A stretch of 64,000 nucleotides of DNA from Coniferiporia sulphurascens (Eukaryota > Basidiomycota > Agaricomycetes > Hymenochaetales > Hymenochaetaceae). This document shows, piece after piece, positions 22,402 through 34,920 of the stretch. The position numbers and the translations under genes are program-made. Position 1 is the first letter of the stretch. Every line of letters starts with the position of its first letter. The stretch spans positions 124,001-188,000 of the forward strand of contig NBBA01000007.1 of the NCBI GenBank assembly GCA_002794785.1. The letters run 5' to 3'. The notes below the pieces were generated by a model. It did not search any database. It was not told the DNA's origin and was given only the letters and a program-made list of their open reading frames with translations.

Positions 22402-24020
22402 ATGTCTTTGAACAATACTGTGTGTGCTTCCTATCAAAGCTAGATTGCCATTTATCTAACTGGGGACGCTTGCCGAATTGGGATGAAAGTTGGGAATGCT
22501 GTACTTGGCCGCTGTGTAAGTTCCGTCCTACGCGTTTTCTTCGGGGCGTTGTAATTGACAGTTTTATTCAGGTTCACAATGGGGTATGTACTCGGTGAAT
22601 ATAATCACCATGGGAATTCTACTTACACGCGCACAATGTTTAGCTTGTGGGGAGCCGGGACGGTTCAGATGTACTATTACTTTACCGTGAGTCTCGGGAC
22701 TCGCCTTCGAGAGACGTTCTTGGATTCGCTGACTTTTGTTTTACAGAAATACACCAAGGACGCAACCTGGCTCAAGCTGCATGTCTTTGCCGTCTGGGCC
22801 GTTGATACGGCACATCAGGCCTTAGTTATACAGGCTAATTATATATACTTGGTCAGGGAGTATGCGAATGTGGCCTATCTTGCTCACCTTGAGAGGTGCG
22901 TATGCAATTAATGACGGTTGCACCGTGTTGACTTCCTTTAAACGGCAGCTCGCTCTTAAATTCCATTATCCTTACCGCATTCATTTGCGCGCAGGTACAG
23001 ATCATCTTTTTGATGCGGATATGGCGATGTGAGTATTTTTTTTGGTCCGTCTTCCCAGCCTCGTACTAATTACTTTTGCTTTCCAAGTGAGCAAGCGCAA
23101 TTATTACCTGACTGGAGTTGTCGCGGTGTTAGTCACTGGTCAATTCGTGTCGACGCTCGTGTACTACGGGAAAGCGTATCATTTCACGGAGTTCGTGGAG
23201 CTCGAATTGATTTTCACAATCACGCGTACTATCAACGTGCTTACCGCGCTTGCGGACACCTCCGTCGCAGCCGCGCTTGTATATTTACTACATACGAGCC
23301 GCACCGGCTTCAAGAGCAGCGACACAATGATCTCCCGCCTCATTGCGTTCACTGTTAACACAGGTCTTATCACGAGTGTGTGTGCGATCGTATCGCTTAT
23401 CACCGGCATCGTGTTCCCCGCTACGTTCATCTACATTCTGTTCTACTTGAGCATCAGTCGATGTGAGTGATCATGGCATTTGTGTGACACCTGAGAGTAC
23501 CGAGTTGCTGATAACCTGTGCTGAAAGTATACGTGAACTCACTCTTTGCGACGTTCGTGTTTCACATCCTTCCTCGGATCCTGCTGTTTTGACTCACGTA
23601 TTTTTGCAGTCTAAATTCAAGAGATAGCATCCGAACTGGGGTACACGACGATTCGACGAGCGGTACTGGAATGAACAGCTTTTCCATGTCCAATGTAAGA
23701 GGCCAAGCTTCTCGACAACAGGTAAGAGCAATTTTTCAGTTTTATAGCTTCTTGCTGATCGCTCCGATGTCCAGGTCCTGGGTGCGCGTATGGTGAACAT
23801 CAAGGTCAATACCGAAACCATACAAGACAATGAGATTGATGACAATAAAAGGCGGATTAGTGTGCGTTTTCTACTTTGTTTTCTTTTAACGATAAAGCTG
23901 AGTAAATGTATCGCTTCTTCGATCTGCTTCCGTCACCTTCAGGCCGATGGTCAGACACAGTCCGAGAGCGATCTAGAGGTGGGGGTTTCGGGAAAGAGGA
24001 CTCATGAGCATGCGTTCTAA
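22402..24020 (+). CDS. DUF6534 family integral membrane protein (copy 1)
   Basis: Model join(22402..22419, 22490..22515, 22572..22583, 22644..22686, 22747..22895, 22949..23028, 23088..23462, 23528..23552, 23610..23721, 23775..23861, 23943..24020): 11 exons, 334 aa, intact frame. The N-terminus MSLNNTLGMLYLAAV is assembled from an 18-nt exon, a 26-nt exon and a 12-nt micro-exon, and the joined sequence matches the family's first helix in length. Hydrophobic segments follow (LWGAGTVQMYYYF, HVFAVWAVDTAHQALV, IILTAFICAQVQIIF, YLTGVVAVLVTGQFV, TSVAAALVYLL, ITSVCAIVSLITGIV), about seven in all. Family motifs are IWRLSKRNYY, the RTGFKSSDTMISRLI loop and LYVNSLFATLNSRDS, followed by a polar tail. Function is unknown; the topology resembles a receptor, but no ligand is known. 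Confidence 0.9.
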
Positions 24021-25554
24021 AATAAAGAAATGTAAACGCCAATTGTCCACTTCGCTTGTTAATGTCTAACAATCTTTCCCCCGGAATCGCTCGTTCGTTT
24101 GATCCGATGCATCGATTCTCAGCACTCATTCGTTCATCTTCTTTATTTTGTTTCGCTCGGTTTCTCTGGCAGACAGTACAAACTACCATACCCTCATTGA
24201 TACATAATGCTCTCCGCAGGGCGCTTTCCATGCTAGGTTCACCACCCACGGATTTTATTAGAGCTTTTTCTTGTTTAGGTTTACCGCAATTTTTATAGTT
24301 ATGCTTGCACGGACTGTTTAAAACGGAGAAAAAAATGCATTTCAGCTCGAACGTCGGCTGTACTGGCTGGGTCTGGGCGGTCTAAGATCGGAGAATTTTC
24401 TGACAGGTCCATGTGGGTCCTGGTTCCTGGGCAGCGACGCGACCTCCGTTACCTACAGTACCCCTTTTTCATGTACGGTCAAAAAGCGGCTAGTGCAGAA
24501 AGCCATTCGACGGGGAGGCCGGACCGCTATTAGATTTACTACAGTAGTTTCCACTAGAATGTCGGCACAGCCTGTATCTGCGATAACCTGGGCGAGACCA
24601 TGAGGTAATAAGTCATTGGCACTTAGCAACTGCTGCCAACTTGCAAGGAGTTTTCGAGAAAGAAAAGAGGGTTGCGATACTTTGTAAATGGAGGTTGATG
24701 AGCCTTCCAAATTCGCTACATACACGCCGGAACAGAAGAGGGGCCCGGGGCCATTGAACCATTGAATCATTATCTCGCCCAGGCTGTTAAAGTTGGACAT
24801 CTGACCCAGATCGAACCCCTCAGCAGATGCGACGTCGACGAGCTCAATAGCGTCTCAGCTGAAGTTAGGGTCGCTAGGTGCGGCGTGTCTTTTTTAAAGA
24901 TGTTTATAGAGTAGTTTTGCAGACTTCTAAACTGATGGCTGGAGTAGAACAGTGCACGAATCCTTGGCTCGGAACGGAGCATATTCTTTATTTCAGTGGC
25001 GAATGGCATTCTCGTATGGCCGTCATGTCTGTGTCATTATATTTGACCATGTGAAGTTATCGCAGGTCGCAGGCTCGCAGTCAGGCTCGTATCTAATAGG
25101 GTGAAAGCGGGAAAGACTCGGAACAGCAAAGCAATGCAAAGAACTATCAGCCGGAAGTTTCCGTCATAGAGTCGGCAAGTAGTTGTCCTCAGCGCCGTAG
25201 ATAATACTCTTGACTCCGAGTCGGATCTGCCGGACTCAGAAATGGTAAGGAGAATATTGAGGATGTTCCTCTCTCGAGTTTGTAGCAATATTCATGGGTC
25301 CCTTCTCGGAAGAGTAACGAGAGTTCTTAAGTTTGATATGCCACGAGAACGGAAACAGGAATGGAACAAACGGAAATCGTTATTGTCGTAGTATCATTGT
25401 ACATAAAATACAGTCCTTGAAGGATAAGACCATGAGCAATGACGAAAGAAAAATAATGCGAGATAACTGGCACAAGAAAACCCGATCACGAAAAAAATGC
25501 GAAGAGTTTGTAAGGAAAAAATATAAACGAACTAGTCGGCTTTTCGAGAGTATC
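24021..25554. other. Intergenic region, nothing recognised
   Basis: 1.5 kb between the 3' ends of the DUF6534 gene and GLE1. Frames of about 80-115 aa on the minus strand (24453-24800, 25037-25288) show no motif. Confidence 0.4.
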
Positions 25555-27806
25555 TCATTGCGCCATGATCTTCTCGATTTCAAGCTGACATCGTGCCCGC
25601 GATGCCTGTGCAAGGACCTCAGTCCCGCCGAATTGTGTCTTCCCTTCGCCCTGTATCCCTTCGAAGATCAGCTGAAGCATTTTTATGAATTGCTTCCCCC
25701 AGATGGCCTTTGCATGAAGCCCTCCCTCGTCAAGCGCAACTGAAAGAAAATTTGTCAGTTCGTAGTTACGGACAAAAACGCTCGAAACTACAACATACCG
25801 TACACAATCTCGGGAGCCACAGCTTTCTCTAGCATCACCCTGTTGTTGAGCAGCTGCGCTAAATACGCCCAGTACCTACATGGTCTGAAGGGTGGCGGGA
25901 GCGGTTGAGGGGTCCGCATATCTAAGGATACGAACAGCATACGGAAATACAACCTCAGCACGCCAGCAAGACGCGTCATCTTTTCCTCAAGACCCTCCTC
26001 AAGGCGTGCACCCCAACGCTTGCGCTTCACTTTCTCCGAGAGCGCGTCGCTACTCTCATCTGCAAGAAGTGCAGGTTCGACACCGGCCGCCCAGCAGCCT
26101 GCGCGCTCGCATAGCTTCGCCCAGAAGATATCGCCGAGAGCAGGATACGCAGCAATGAGCGCAACAGCGACATGTGCGAGCGGACCTGCTTGAGCCTTAT
26201 GTGCAGTCACCTCCGTCTCTGCTTGCAGGATGACGGTCTTTGCAAATGAAGATAGTAGAGCGTAGTGCAGATTTTGCGCCTCTTCGGGCCGTGGCATATT
26301 CGGAATTGGCGCAAGAATTGCCTTTATCTCCTCAGTCTATGGGACGAAATCAGATCTCACACAAAGATTGCAGACGAAGTTCCGTACAATACGAGCAATT
26401 TGTTGAGGGTCGTCTGTCAGCTGTCCAATCTTAGGAGTAATTTTTCGCCTCTGTGCGTTCCAGAGCTTTTTCAGTGGTGGGGCCGCCGGGGCTTGATAGC
26501 CCGCTGGCTCTGGGTCTGGGGGTTTGGGACCCTTCACTGCTCGCATAGTCACTGATTTGAGTTGCTGATAGGACACGAATTAGCTCGAACAAATGGTCAG
26601 ATATGGGACGTTTTACTCTTAGACTCTGTAAGCCAGCCCTCCATAGTCCATCTGAATCCGGCATCCCTAATAATTCTCCTATTTTCGTCGCCCCCTCGTC
26701 CCTCGCCTTCACCTGCTGCGCCATCTCTGCGCGTTCTTTCTTCTCCATTTCTTCCATTTCCTTCTTCAGCTTTTCTTCAACTACCCTTTTTCTCTCCTCT
26801 TCCAACTTCTTATTGTGCTGCTCCTCTTCCCATTGCCTCCGTTTCTCCTCCTCGTTGCGCTTGCGTTCCTCCTCTTCTCGCACCCTCCGCTCTGCCTCCT
26901 GCTTAGCCCGTATTTTGTCTTCTTCCTCTTTAATGGCCTTTTCAATCCTTTCCCACAGTTGTCGGTCGCGCTCTTTCCATTTCTCGCGCAGTTGCCGTTC
27001 AGCTACGGCGGTGTTGTTCCTGTGTGCTTCCATCGAAACACGAAGGTAGTCAACCTCCTTTGAGCGCGCCGCATCTAGCCGTTGCTGCTCCGCAGTGTGT
27101 GTGCTGCGCTGTCTTTCACGGATTTGGTGTAGTACAGTGGACTGCTGCCTACGGGCGGTGTGCTAACAAGGTTTCAGCATACTGGGAAGCTCGAAAGTCG
27201 GGGAACGTACGAAAGCATCCTTTCTCGTATGGGACTCCCATTCCTCGTACGCGTCCACGTGCCGCGTGTGGTTGCGAATGGATGCAACCGTTTCCGTTAT
27301 GCGCTGGGCTTCTATCGGCGCCCTCCCGCTGAGGCGCAACTTATCCCAAGGCAAGAGCTGGAGCTCCTTCTCAAATTCCGCCTTGCCACCAACCTCATGC
27401 TCGTCGTCATCGTCTGAGGAGTCACTCGCGCCCGTGGAGGTGACAGAAATATCGAGATCAATAGATGTGTCGTCGCCTGAAGATAGATCGTCGTCGTCGT
27501 CTGATGAGTCGTACACGCTCGGAGCACGAAAGCGCGACCTCGAGTCTGCACTACAATTACCGACAATACCAGACATATTAGTATGTAAATTAGTTCGCGC
27601 AGTTGTGTACAATCCCACCGTCTGCGCACAGGCGAAGGTGATAACGACCTGGGCACGCTAAACCGCATGCTGGACTCAGGTTGAGAGTTGGCAACTGAGC
27701 TAGAAACTGGCGAAGGCAAGGTACCAGGTAGTTCCAGCCAGAGTTGAAGTGACGATGGCGTGGGAATAGCTACAGTAGAGATGGGACTGGCTTCTATATT
27801 TGGCAT
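25555..27806 (-). CDS. GLE1: mRNA export factor / nucleoporin GLE1
   Basis: Model complement(join(25555..25739, 25799..26336, 26388..26564, 26617..27144, 27211..27550, 27619..27806)), 651 aa. Gle1 sits at the cytoplasmic face of the nuclear pore and, with inositol hexakisphosphate, activates the DEAD-box helicase Dbp5 to release exported mRNA. The layout is typical: an acidic serine-rich N-terminus (DSSDDDDDLSSGDD), a long charged coiled coil (about residues 215-310, KWKERDRQLWERIEKAI and repeated Glu/Lys/Arg), then the helical C-terminal domain with NAQRRKITPKIGQLTDDP, GDIFWAKLCERAGCW, RYWAYLAQLLNNR and GLHAKAIWGKQFIKML. The start at 27806 adds a Ser/Pro-rich stretch; a later ATG at 27668 (MRFSVPRS) also fits the family. 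The exon starting at 27144 could instead begin at 27141. Confidence 0.95.
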
Positions 27807-28087
27807 CTGCCCTCGCTCTCTCGCTCTCTCCACCGATAAGTCTGCACATAGGGCTCCATATCAACATTAACATTCAACACGCAAAAGAACTTGCGTCCAT
27901 CCACTTTTCTTTTTGTTTATGACTTTCTACTGCGTGATTCTATGATGGGGAACGCGATCACGTGGCCAGTCACTCGCGTCGAAGTCTGAACACGTTTAGT
28001 ATGCATGTTCAATAACATAAATATGGACTCGATGTGGATTCTGTCTCCGGTTCACCAGTGCCCATCTCTGAATATCCCAAGCATAAA
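27807..28087. promoter_or_regulatory. Short bidirectional promoter, GLE1 / MYND gene
   Basis: Only 281 bp separate the two divergent start codons, so both genes share this region for initiation. A CT-repeat (about 27812-27832) lies close to GLE1. Confidence 0.6.
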
Positions 28088-29478
28088 ATGTCCGCATCAA
28101 TTTCTAGAAACGAAGTGCTGAGCATCCTAGGCTTCATGGGAGTCAGCTACCCGCCAACGACCAAACAGAAATCTGAAGTCCTCGCGGAAAAATTATTGAA
28201 GGCGCTCGATTTCGCGCAGCGCTTGTCAAGCCCAGAAAGCATTGATCTGAGCGCTTTAAAGACCTGGAAAGCCTCCTCCAATCAGCCACTTCTCGATCCG
28301 TTTAAGAGGACGAGTCTTGACGAATCTGCGCACAACTGGTTCCGCGAGCAGACAACGGGAAACCGCAATGTCCCGCTGTATACAGACGCATTCGCGGACA
28401 TCCGACAGACGCTCATGTCTCTGGCAAATTCCTTTGGCGGATTTCCGAAAAGGATAATATTTCTCGTACAAGATGTAGCTGAGAGCTATAGCATCACTCT
28501 ACGCGTGCGTGCGGTTCAGGAAGGCTTTCCGGTCGTCGGTGGCTGATTACGTCCCCCACCTCGCGTGAACATAGGTTATCGAAGCGTACGCGCTGAATGA
28601 GAGTACGCCCCTTCTAGCAGTGCTATACGAACATGGTAATGGTTCCGGCCCTGCTCGCAACCCAGACTTTTTCCTCGACCGACCGGAGGCTGCGACGACT
28701 CCGAAAATCACTGCGACGTTGTTGGAACAGAAGCTGTTCATAAATCTCCTCGATCTCAATAGCATGCGCATCCCATCGACGTGCAATCCTCCGCGTCACC
28801 CCTCAGAGAAGGGTCACAAACTGTCCTTCATATTACCTCTCTACCCGCTGAGCATGATCGACATCGGCATGCTAACGAGTTCAGGCTGCGCTGTCTGTGG
28901 CATGCGGGCCATCAATAGATGCGCGCAGTGCCATTCAACAACTTATTGTGGCAAAGGTAACCACAACACTGTTTATCATTATGCACTCCTAATGAACATG
29001 CAACTTTATAGAATGTCAGAAGGCAGGGTGGAGAGAGCACAAGGCGCTTTGCAAAGCGCTGTCAGGAGGAACATGGCAGGCCGCGTCCTTTTCGCGTCTG
29101 CAAGTCGGCGACAGTGTGACACACAGCATTACTCTCAACAAAACCACCGTCCTTTCTGATCCTTCAAGTCAAAGAATTAATGACTCCTCGCAAGGTCCAC
29201 CGCCGAACGTGTACAACAATTATCCTTTCATAATAAAAATCCAGGTGCCCTTGAACGATTTTGCCGGGAATTCCGGGATACTGGTCTACGATCGCGCACG
29301 TAGCGTAGAGGGCCACCTCACCGGGAAGGCAAATCCAGACGTGTACACTCGCATCGAGGAGATGGTGCGACAGAGGGGGATAAACGGGATGAAAGCGTAT
29401 CGGTGGGCAAGGAGAGTGGGTGATTGGACGCTGAGTATTTGCCTTGATGCCGAACCCCAAGATTCAATCCAATGGTGA
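28088..29478 (+). CDS. MYND zinc-finger protein
   Basis: Model join(28088..28504, 28575..28956, 29012..29478), 421 aa. Start 28088 is the first ATG in frame. A complete MYND finger lies at about 244-282: CAVCGMRAINRCAQC, then YCGKECQKAGWREHKALC, with the second intron inside it. MYND fingers bind proline-rich peptides. The N-terminal 240 residues (LLKALDFAQRL, HNWFREQTTGNR) and the C-terminal 130 residues (VPLNDFAGNSGILVYDRAR, AYRWARRVGDWTLSICLD) resemble uncharacterised basidiomycete proteins and have no named domain I can assign. It is transcribed divergently from GLE1. Confidence 0.9.
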
Positions 29479-29820
29479 AGAACGTTTACTTGTCAATATG
29501 CTTGTGTTGCAAAAAATCGTTTGTGATGTGTAGAACAAATGTTTAGTCAATAAAAAAGTTGATATCAAGAAAGAAAAAAAAGGAACGGATGAGGCACGGG
29601 ACCTAGCTCCAGCGCATAACCCATAATGGGTGTATGCGTGCTATTTATAGAAGGAGCCATCCGCAGCAGGCTACGCTCAAGCACTTGAGAACTGTCCTTG
29701 CCGAAAACTCCCAACTGACGACTGTAGCATCCACGACGAGTCTGCGCGACAACAACGGCGAGGGACAAGCCTTTGGTCAACATATGAAGATAGCACCAGT
29801 GACGCCGACAGCATAGTATC
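29479..29820. other. Intergenic region before PIL1
   Basis: 342 bp holding the MYND-gene 3' UTR and the PIL1 promoter. A TATTTATAG box lies at 29642-29650, about 175 bp before the PIL1 ATG. Confidence 0.4.
29549..29554 (+). terminator. Polyadenylation signal of the MYND gene
   Basis: AATAAA 71 nt after the stop codon, followed by a purine-rich tail. Confidence 0.5.
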
Positions 29821-32588
29821 ATGTTTAGGTCTGCGGCAACTAAGATCGCCCATAACTCGACGCTACCCGCGCTCGCGGGAAACAAGGACCTCCGACCCCT
29901 TCAAGAGCTCATCACTGCGGAGAAATCGGTGCTGCAATCGTAAGCAGGGAATCTGGGATCTGCAGCTCTGTTGTTCTCATCTGTTGACTGTTAACCTGTG
30001 GAATTTAGGCTACAGCGGCTAAGTGGCGATCTTGTAAAGTCGAGCGATTGTCTACGCAATTGGGGCACGGGTGAGGGCGAGGACCTTCAAGACATCCTCA
30101 CGGCTTCTACGACGCTTCTCGGATATGTGGCATCTGCACTTTCGCAGCTCGCTACGCACGAGCAGACGATACGCGAGTACATGAAGGGTGTTCGCACTAG
30201 CGAGGAGAACCTCGATGATCTCCGAAGGCGGAGGAAGGCCGTTGCGGCGAAGGCGGATGCGGCAGAGAAAAAGCTCGGTAGGATGAACCCAGAAGTAAGA
30301 CACTCAGTTTTCGGGATGGGGAGGCTTTATTGACATTCCATCCAGCACAAGAGTTTGCAACAGCAGACAGAACTACTTAACAACCTTCGTGAACAAATCA
30401 GGGGCTTGGACTGGGATATTCTGGTCGATGAGGCAAAGTATGCTTCCATACAAACAGCTCTCCGTAACTTATCTACTTACGCCCGCACTCAGACTTGGAG
30501 ACTTTAAGCGAACGTCGGCAAAAAACTGGATGATTCTTAAGTTTGGAGGTCTCTTAGAGTGCGCGGAGAAGGCCACGATAGTCAGCGAAATGGGAAAACT
30601 CGTAATAGAGGTATCCTGTCTTGCTAGCCATCAGGGAAATATCCTAACACTGTTCTTAGGAAATTCCTCTGAATGTTACCCAACCCGGACAGGGCAGGGG
30701 GTTCTATTCCGGCTTTGAAAAGACGGAGAAACTCGTTTCCGAGGCACAGCGCTGCGTCGCTGAAGTTGTCTTCGACCCTCAACCCGTCTCAGCAACGAAC
30801 GCCACTAAGTCGTCCCCACAAGCCGCCAATACTAGTGCTATTGAAGGACTCCCAGAAAGCCCCAGGAGAGATTCCGCTGCATATCTCCAAGATACGAATG
30901 GAAATCCTGGAATGGGATCTGGGATGACAAGCGACGAATTTGGTGGTTTGAACGATTACCAGAGCCCACGTGGGTATGGGACGATGCCTATGTCAAGTGG
31001 CCCAATGCGCGTCAGCGGCGAAGGCTCGCGGCTTGGATCAACCGTCAATGGTGGCGGGAGCAGCATCCAAGGCACTTCCAATAATGCCTATCCCCCGCCC
31101 GCTTCCCCGCCGGCCTCTCGGTATGGTGGCCAATTCGCCACTTTCCCTTCGCGCAAAGCAAGTCTTCCGGGAGCCAGGGTGAACCCGCCATCTCCTCTGC
31201 CCGCAGACCAGGGCCTTAGCTTCCAGCCATCCGGAGACGGGACATCGAGCTTCGCATCAGAGATCGCAGACGCGCTGGCGTATGCCGAACGGGATGAAAC
31301 TGAAGCACCTCCTACTCCCCTCAAAGCGAATCAAGACGGTCCTGCACCTTCTTATGAGCCGCGCGTATGGAGTGCTCCGCCTCCTCTCGCCCCGAGTGGT
31401 TTACCAAGGGGTGCGGCTCCACCGACTGAGCGCAATCCATGGGAAACAGGACCCCCACCGCCAACAGCACAAAACGGGTACCCTGGTGCTGTCGTGTCCG
31501 GTCCTGTTGCCTCATTGCCGGTGCCACAGGAGCAGCACGAAGATGAATATAGCGACGGCGAAATCCATCTCCCTTATGCAAGCCCACCAGCGGTGTCCGA
31601 ACCACCTTCGCAGCCAGCCAGTTTACCTACTGTTCGGCACGCCCGCTTCAGCGCGGGTTCAATTCCGGATGCACCTGCGGAGTCAGAGCCTCCAGTACAA
31701 GAGCGTATCCCATCACCCGAGCCTTCTGAAGACGAGCACGCGCTGAACGCGGCTGCAGCCCGTGAAGTCGCGCGCGAATTGGACGCACTAACGTTTAACC
31801 CACCTCCTGGTCCACCACCAGGACATCTCGCTAACCGTACACCGTCACCCCTCTTACCTCCGGCCCCGCCCTTTATGCAGCCGCAGGATCAGCAAGCTCC
31901 GGCCCCGGCATACACTGCCAGCCTTTCACCAACGTCCGAGGGCATGTACAGCACATCCCGGCCAGACCTTCGTGGTTCAAGCCCGAACCTAAACCTTGAC
32001 ACGTCCAGCCCGCCCCCGCCCCCATTTCCAACCGTGAACAACACATCCACGCCCGTCTCATCGAGCCCCGTGCCCGTGTACCAGCCTCGTCCGACACCGA
32101 ATATCCATGTACCCTCACCGTCACTCTCCTTCACCTCGGCGTCCTCGTACGCAACACCGCCGGAGATGCCCGCAGCGCAGCCATTGCGCACAGGCTCGCC
32201 CGTGATGCTCACGCCAGGCGCGCGTACGATTTCTGCAGCTGCGTTCAAGCGCACCCAGATGCGTTCGCCGAGCGGGGGCAGTGGGCCGGGCGGGGCGCTG
32301 CCTGACGTGACACCACTTTCGCTTCGCAAGAAGAGCCCTGGTTTGCCTGGATCGCCGTATCCTCAGGGGCCGCGCGATAGTACACCGGGACCAGAGAAGC
32401 GCTCACGTCAGTCAAACGAGTCTGCGAACCGGCCAGAGGGCGAGTACAGCGACTCCTACGATGTTATCTCGTCTTATGGGGAGCCCCGACCTGCAAGTAT
32501 AGCTGGAGGAAACAATGATGGATCAGGTTCGCCGGGGTACGGAAGCGGGAGGTTTGCGACAAACTTGGAAGGGGACGCGCTCCGTTGA
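29821..32588 (+). CDS. PIL1: Eisosome protein Pil1/Lsp1-like with long disordered tail
   Basis: Model join(29821..29939, 30009..30294, 30346..30437, 30493..30610, 30660..32588), 847 aa. Pil1/Lsp1 are BAR-domain proteins that coat furrow-like plasma-membrane domains (eisosomes) and bind PI(4,5)P2. The N-terminal 250 residues match: MFRSAATKIAHNSTLPALAG, LQRLSGDLVKSSDCLRNWG, ATHEQTIREYMKGVRTSEEN, LGDFKRTSAKNWMILKFGGL and EIPLNVTQPGQGR. From about residue 280 the protein becomes a low-complexity tail rich in Pro, Ser and Gly (about 560 aa, all in the last exon). Yeast Pil1 is about 340 aa and lacks this tail; tailed forms are seen in basidiomycetes. The tail holds acidic patches (EDEHALNAAAAREVARELD) and poly-Pro. 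Confidence 0.93.
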
Positions 32589-33699
32589 GGGAGGACAGGC
32601 AAAAAAAAGAGGGCGGCGTAAGAAACTAATTATTGGTGTTATACATGTAAATACACAATATGTAGGGCTGAGTGTATCTTTTCCTCCGTCGTGCTAGTCC
32701 GTGTATCCTATGAATTTATTCCTCTCCACTTACGCGGATAAAAAGTCACGTATTGGTTACAAGTTTTCCAACATTTTTACCCCCGTTAACGCCTCGAGAA
32801 TGCTTAATGCGGAGTTCTGGGACTTTGGGAACTGGTTTGGAAGCAAGGCAAAGCTTGTATTTTTACATTACCGTCAGCCACGCTCCTACAAAAAATACGA
32901 CCTGCCATCTAATGTAAATAACCAAGAAGCCGCTACTCCCGTTTCACAGCATTCACTGTCTAGTTCACTCGGAATAAATTTTCTGACACCCAGAAATGCA
33001 TGTCTCCCCCTGCACAAATCGTTCAAGTCGTTTTGTTTGCACCCTTACAGGGCCTTACTCGTCCACAACAAAAACCTACCCCAACTTGAATCTCCCAAAG
33101 CTATACACAGGCCTACGCGCAGCCGCACACACACATTTTGGACTGAAGCAATGTTACAGTAAAATACACGTTCGTGACAATCGGGGAGTAACCGACCGAG
33201 AGGGCCAAGATGAAATGATAGAAGGAAACGGCGGATAAGAAAAGGGCGGAAAACAAATAAGGAATGAGGAAAGGAGACGCAACCTTTGACGGGGGAAGCT
33301 GAGCCAGTAGAACAGTCATGAGATGGCGTAGAAGATGAAGGGACCGGTTCGTTCAAGTGCTGGGGAGGGGGTCCGTAATGCGGCAAGATGCGGAAATGGG
33401 CAATTAAGATGAGATGGAACTACGCACTCCGGGAAACGGATCGCGTTCGCAACGCATCGTTGAGGACACATGAAGTTAGGATACGTAAGAGATCATTGCT
33501 AAGCAGGGATCCGGTTGAACCCAGAAGAATTACTTTCTCGCGGAACGGAGCGGATCGGCATATGCTGTGGCGATGGGAGGAAGGGGATTGTCGGGAAGTA
33601 AGGGGACGGCGCTGGCACAGTAACCTACACGCTCGCCACACCGTAACGGGAATAGACGGCCAGGCAAGCACAGTAAGACCAAACGATACAAAAGTGCAG
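32589..33699. other. Intergenic region between PIL1 and MO25 3' ends
   Basis: 1.1 kb holding the 3' UTRs of two convergent genes. No coding motif was found. Confidence 0.5.
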
Positions 33700-34920
33700 T
33701 TATGAAAGACTTTGTATTTGCACAATGAGGAATTGCTTCTCATCCTAACGAACAAGCCAGTACGATCAAGAAGTGCACCGTATAGGAATGACGTAACCAC
33801 TTACTGCAAACTGTTCGTCCTCCTTATCGTTGTGGAAGTTCTTCAGGAAAACAAGCAGCCTATCCTTGTTTCGACGAAGGATCGTCTCGATTTGCGGCGG
33901 CTTCTTTGGGTTTGCCACAAATACCTAAAAGCGAGTTAGCAAGGGCATTAAAGGCTAGTGAGAAAAATACCTTAAAGACGTGGAAGGCTTCGAATTGAAT
34001 ATTACGGCTCTTGTCTCTTAGCATATTCATCATCATCTTCAGGTTCGCCTCGTTCGCAATGTACCGTGTCATGACGTTAAAGTTGGCGCGGTCAAGCAGG
34101 ATCTCACCGAGCAGTTTAAGAGATTGGCGCTTAGTGACGTAATTCGATGAGAGGAGGAGAGTCGTGAAAGACGAGAAAAACCGATCGTAATTCTTTTCAA
34201 GGTATTCAGCGACCATAGGCTTGTGCTTCGTGAGAGTCTCCTTCAAATTTGCATATGCGTCGCACGAGATGCCGAACGTTGTCGTCTCGATGTAATGTGG
34301 GAACTTGTAAAACTCGTCCGAATAGAGCAGGACTCTCGCGAGAGGCTCGTGTCGTAGCATATCACGCAAAATCATGCCCGTGTTCAGCGCAATCTCCTCG
34401 TTCTCATAGCCATTCAGTACCGTGAACAGAACGTCCTGCTTCGCACAAAGGTACTCAACCGTCGGCCAACGCGCACCAATTTGTCGTCGTAGGAGGTGCG
34501 TGAAGAGCGCAACGACGTCCTTTCGCGCCTCAAATTCGAATCGGGGGAGCTGCGTCGCAAGATGGTAAAGCAAGTCTGTCGAATACGCCTCCTGTGCGAG
34601 CTGTGCTACGACTTCAGGAATTGGGTCTATGCACGCAAACGTGAGATCGTTACTCTCTTCGGCAACACAGTATCATGAACACTTACCACCATCGCCGAGA
34701 AGCACGGCCTTCATCTGCTGCAAGTTCTTCGAAACATCCTCGTTTGCCTGCGGGGGGACGCATTGTTCAACAGATACGCGCGTGCGAGCCTGCGGGTCGA
34801 TAAACGCACCTTCCGCCTGGCCTCGCTACCCGGCGCACTGGCTTCAAGGCGCGGGATCGCGTCGCGCAGCGCGCGCACGATGTCCGTCGGCGTCCGCTGT
34901 TTAGTCTTGAAGAAATTCAT
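33700..34920 (-). CDS. HYM1: MO25/Hym1 family scaffold protein
   Basis: Model complement(join(33700..33744, 33805..33924, 33971..34626, 34687..34747, 34810..34920)), 330 aa (family about 335-340). MO25 proteins are helical-repeat scaffolds that bind and activate GCK-type kinases; fungal Hym1/Pmo25 works in the RAM/MOR network for polarised growth and cell separation. Clear family blocks are [117 protein letters not shown] and the final exon [14 protein letters not shown]. All introns are GT-AG and the frame is intact. Confidence 0.96.

Noticed and set aside
25333..25743. 136-aa plus-strand frame
   Set aside because: Its second half is antisense to the last GLE1 exon, which has clear family sequence.
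26562..27063. Plus-strand frames rich in Ser, Phe and Leu of up to 148 aa
   Set aside because: They are the antisense of the Glu/Lys-rich coiled coil of GLE1.
31088..32329. Long minus-strand frames opposite PIL1
   Set aside because: They result from the GC-rich Pro/Ser coding of the PIL1 tail; no start context or motif.
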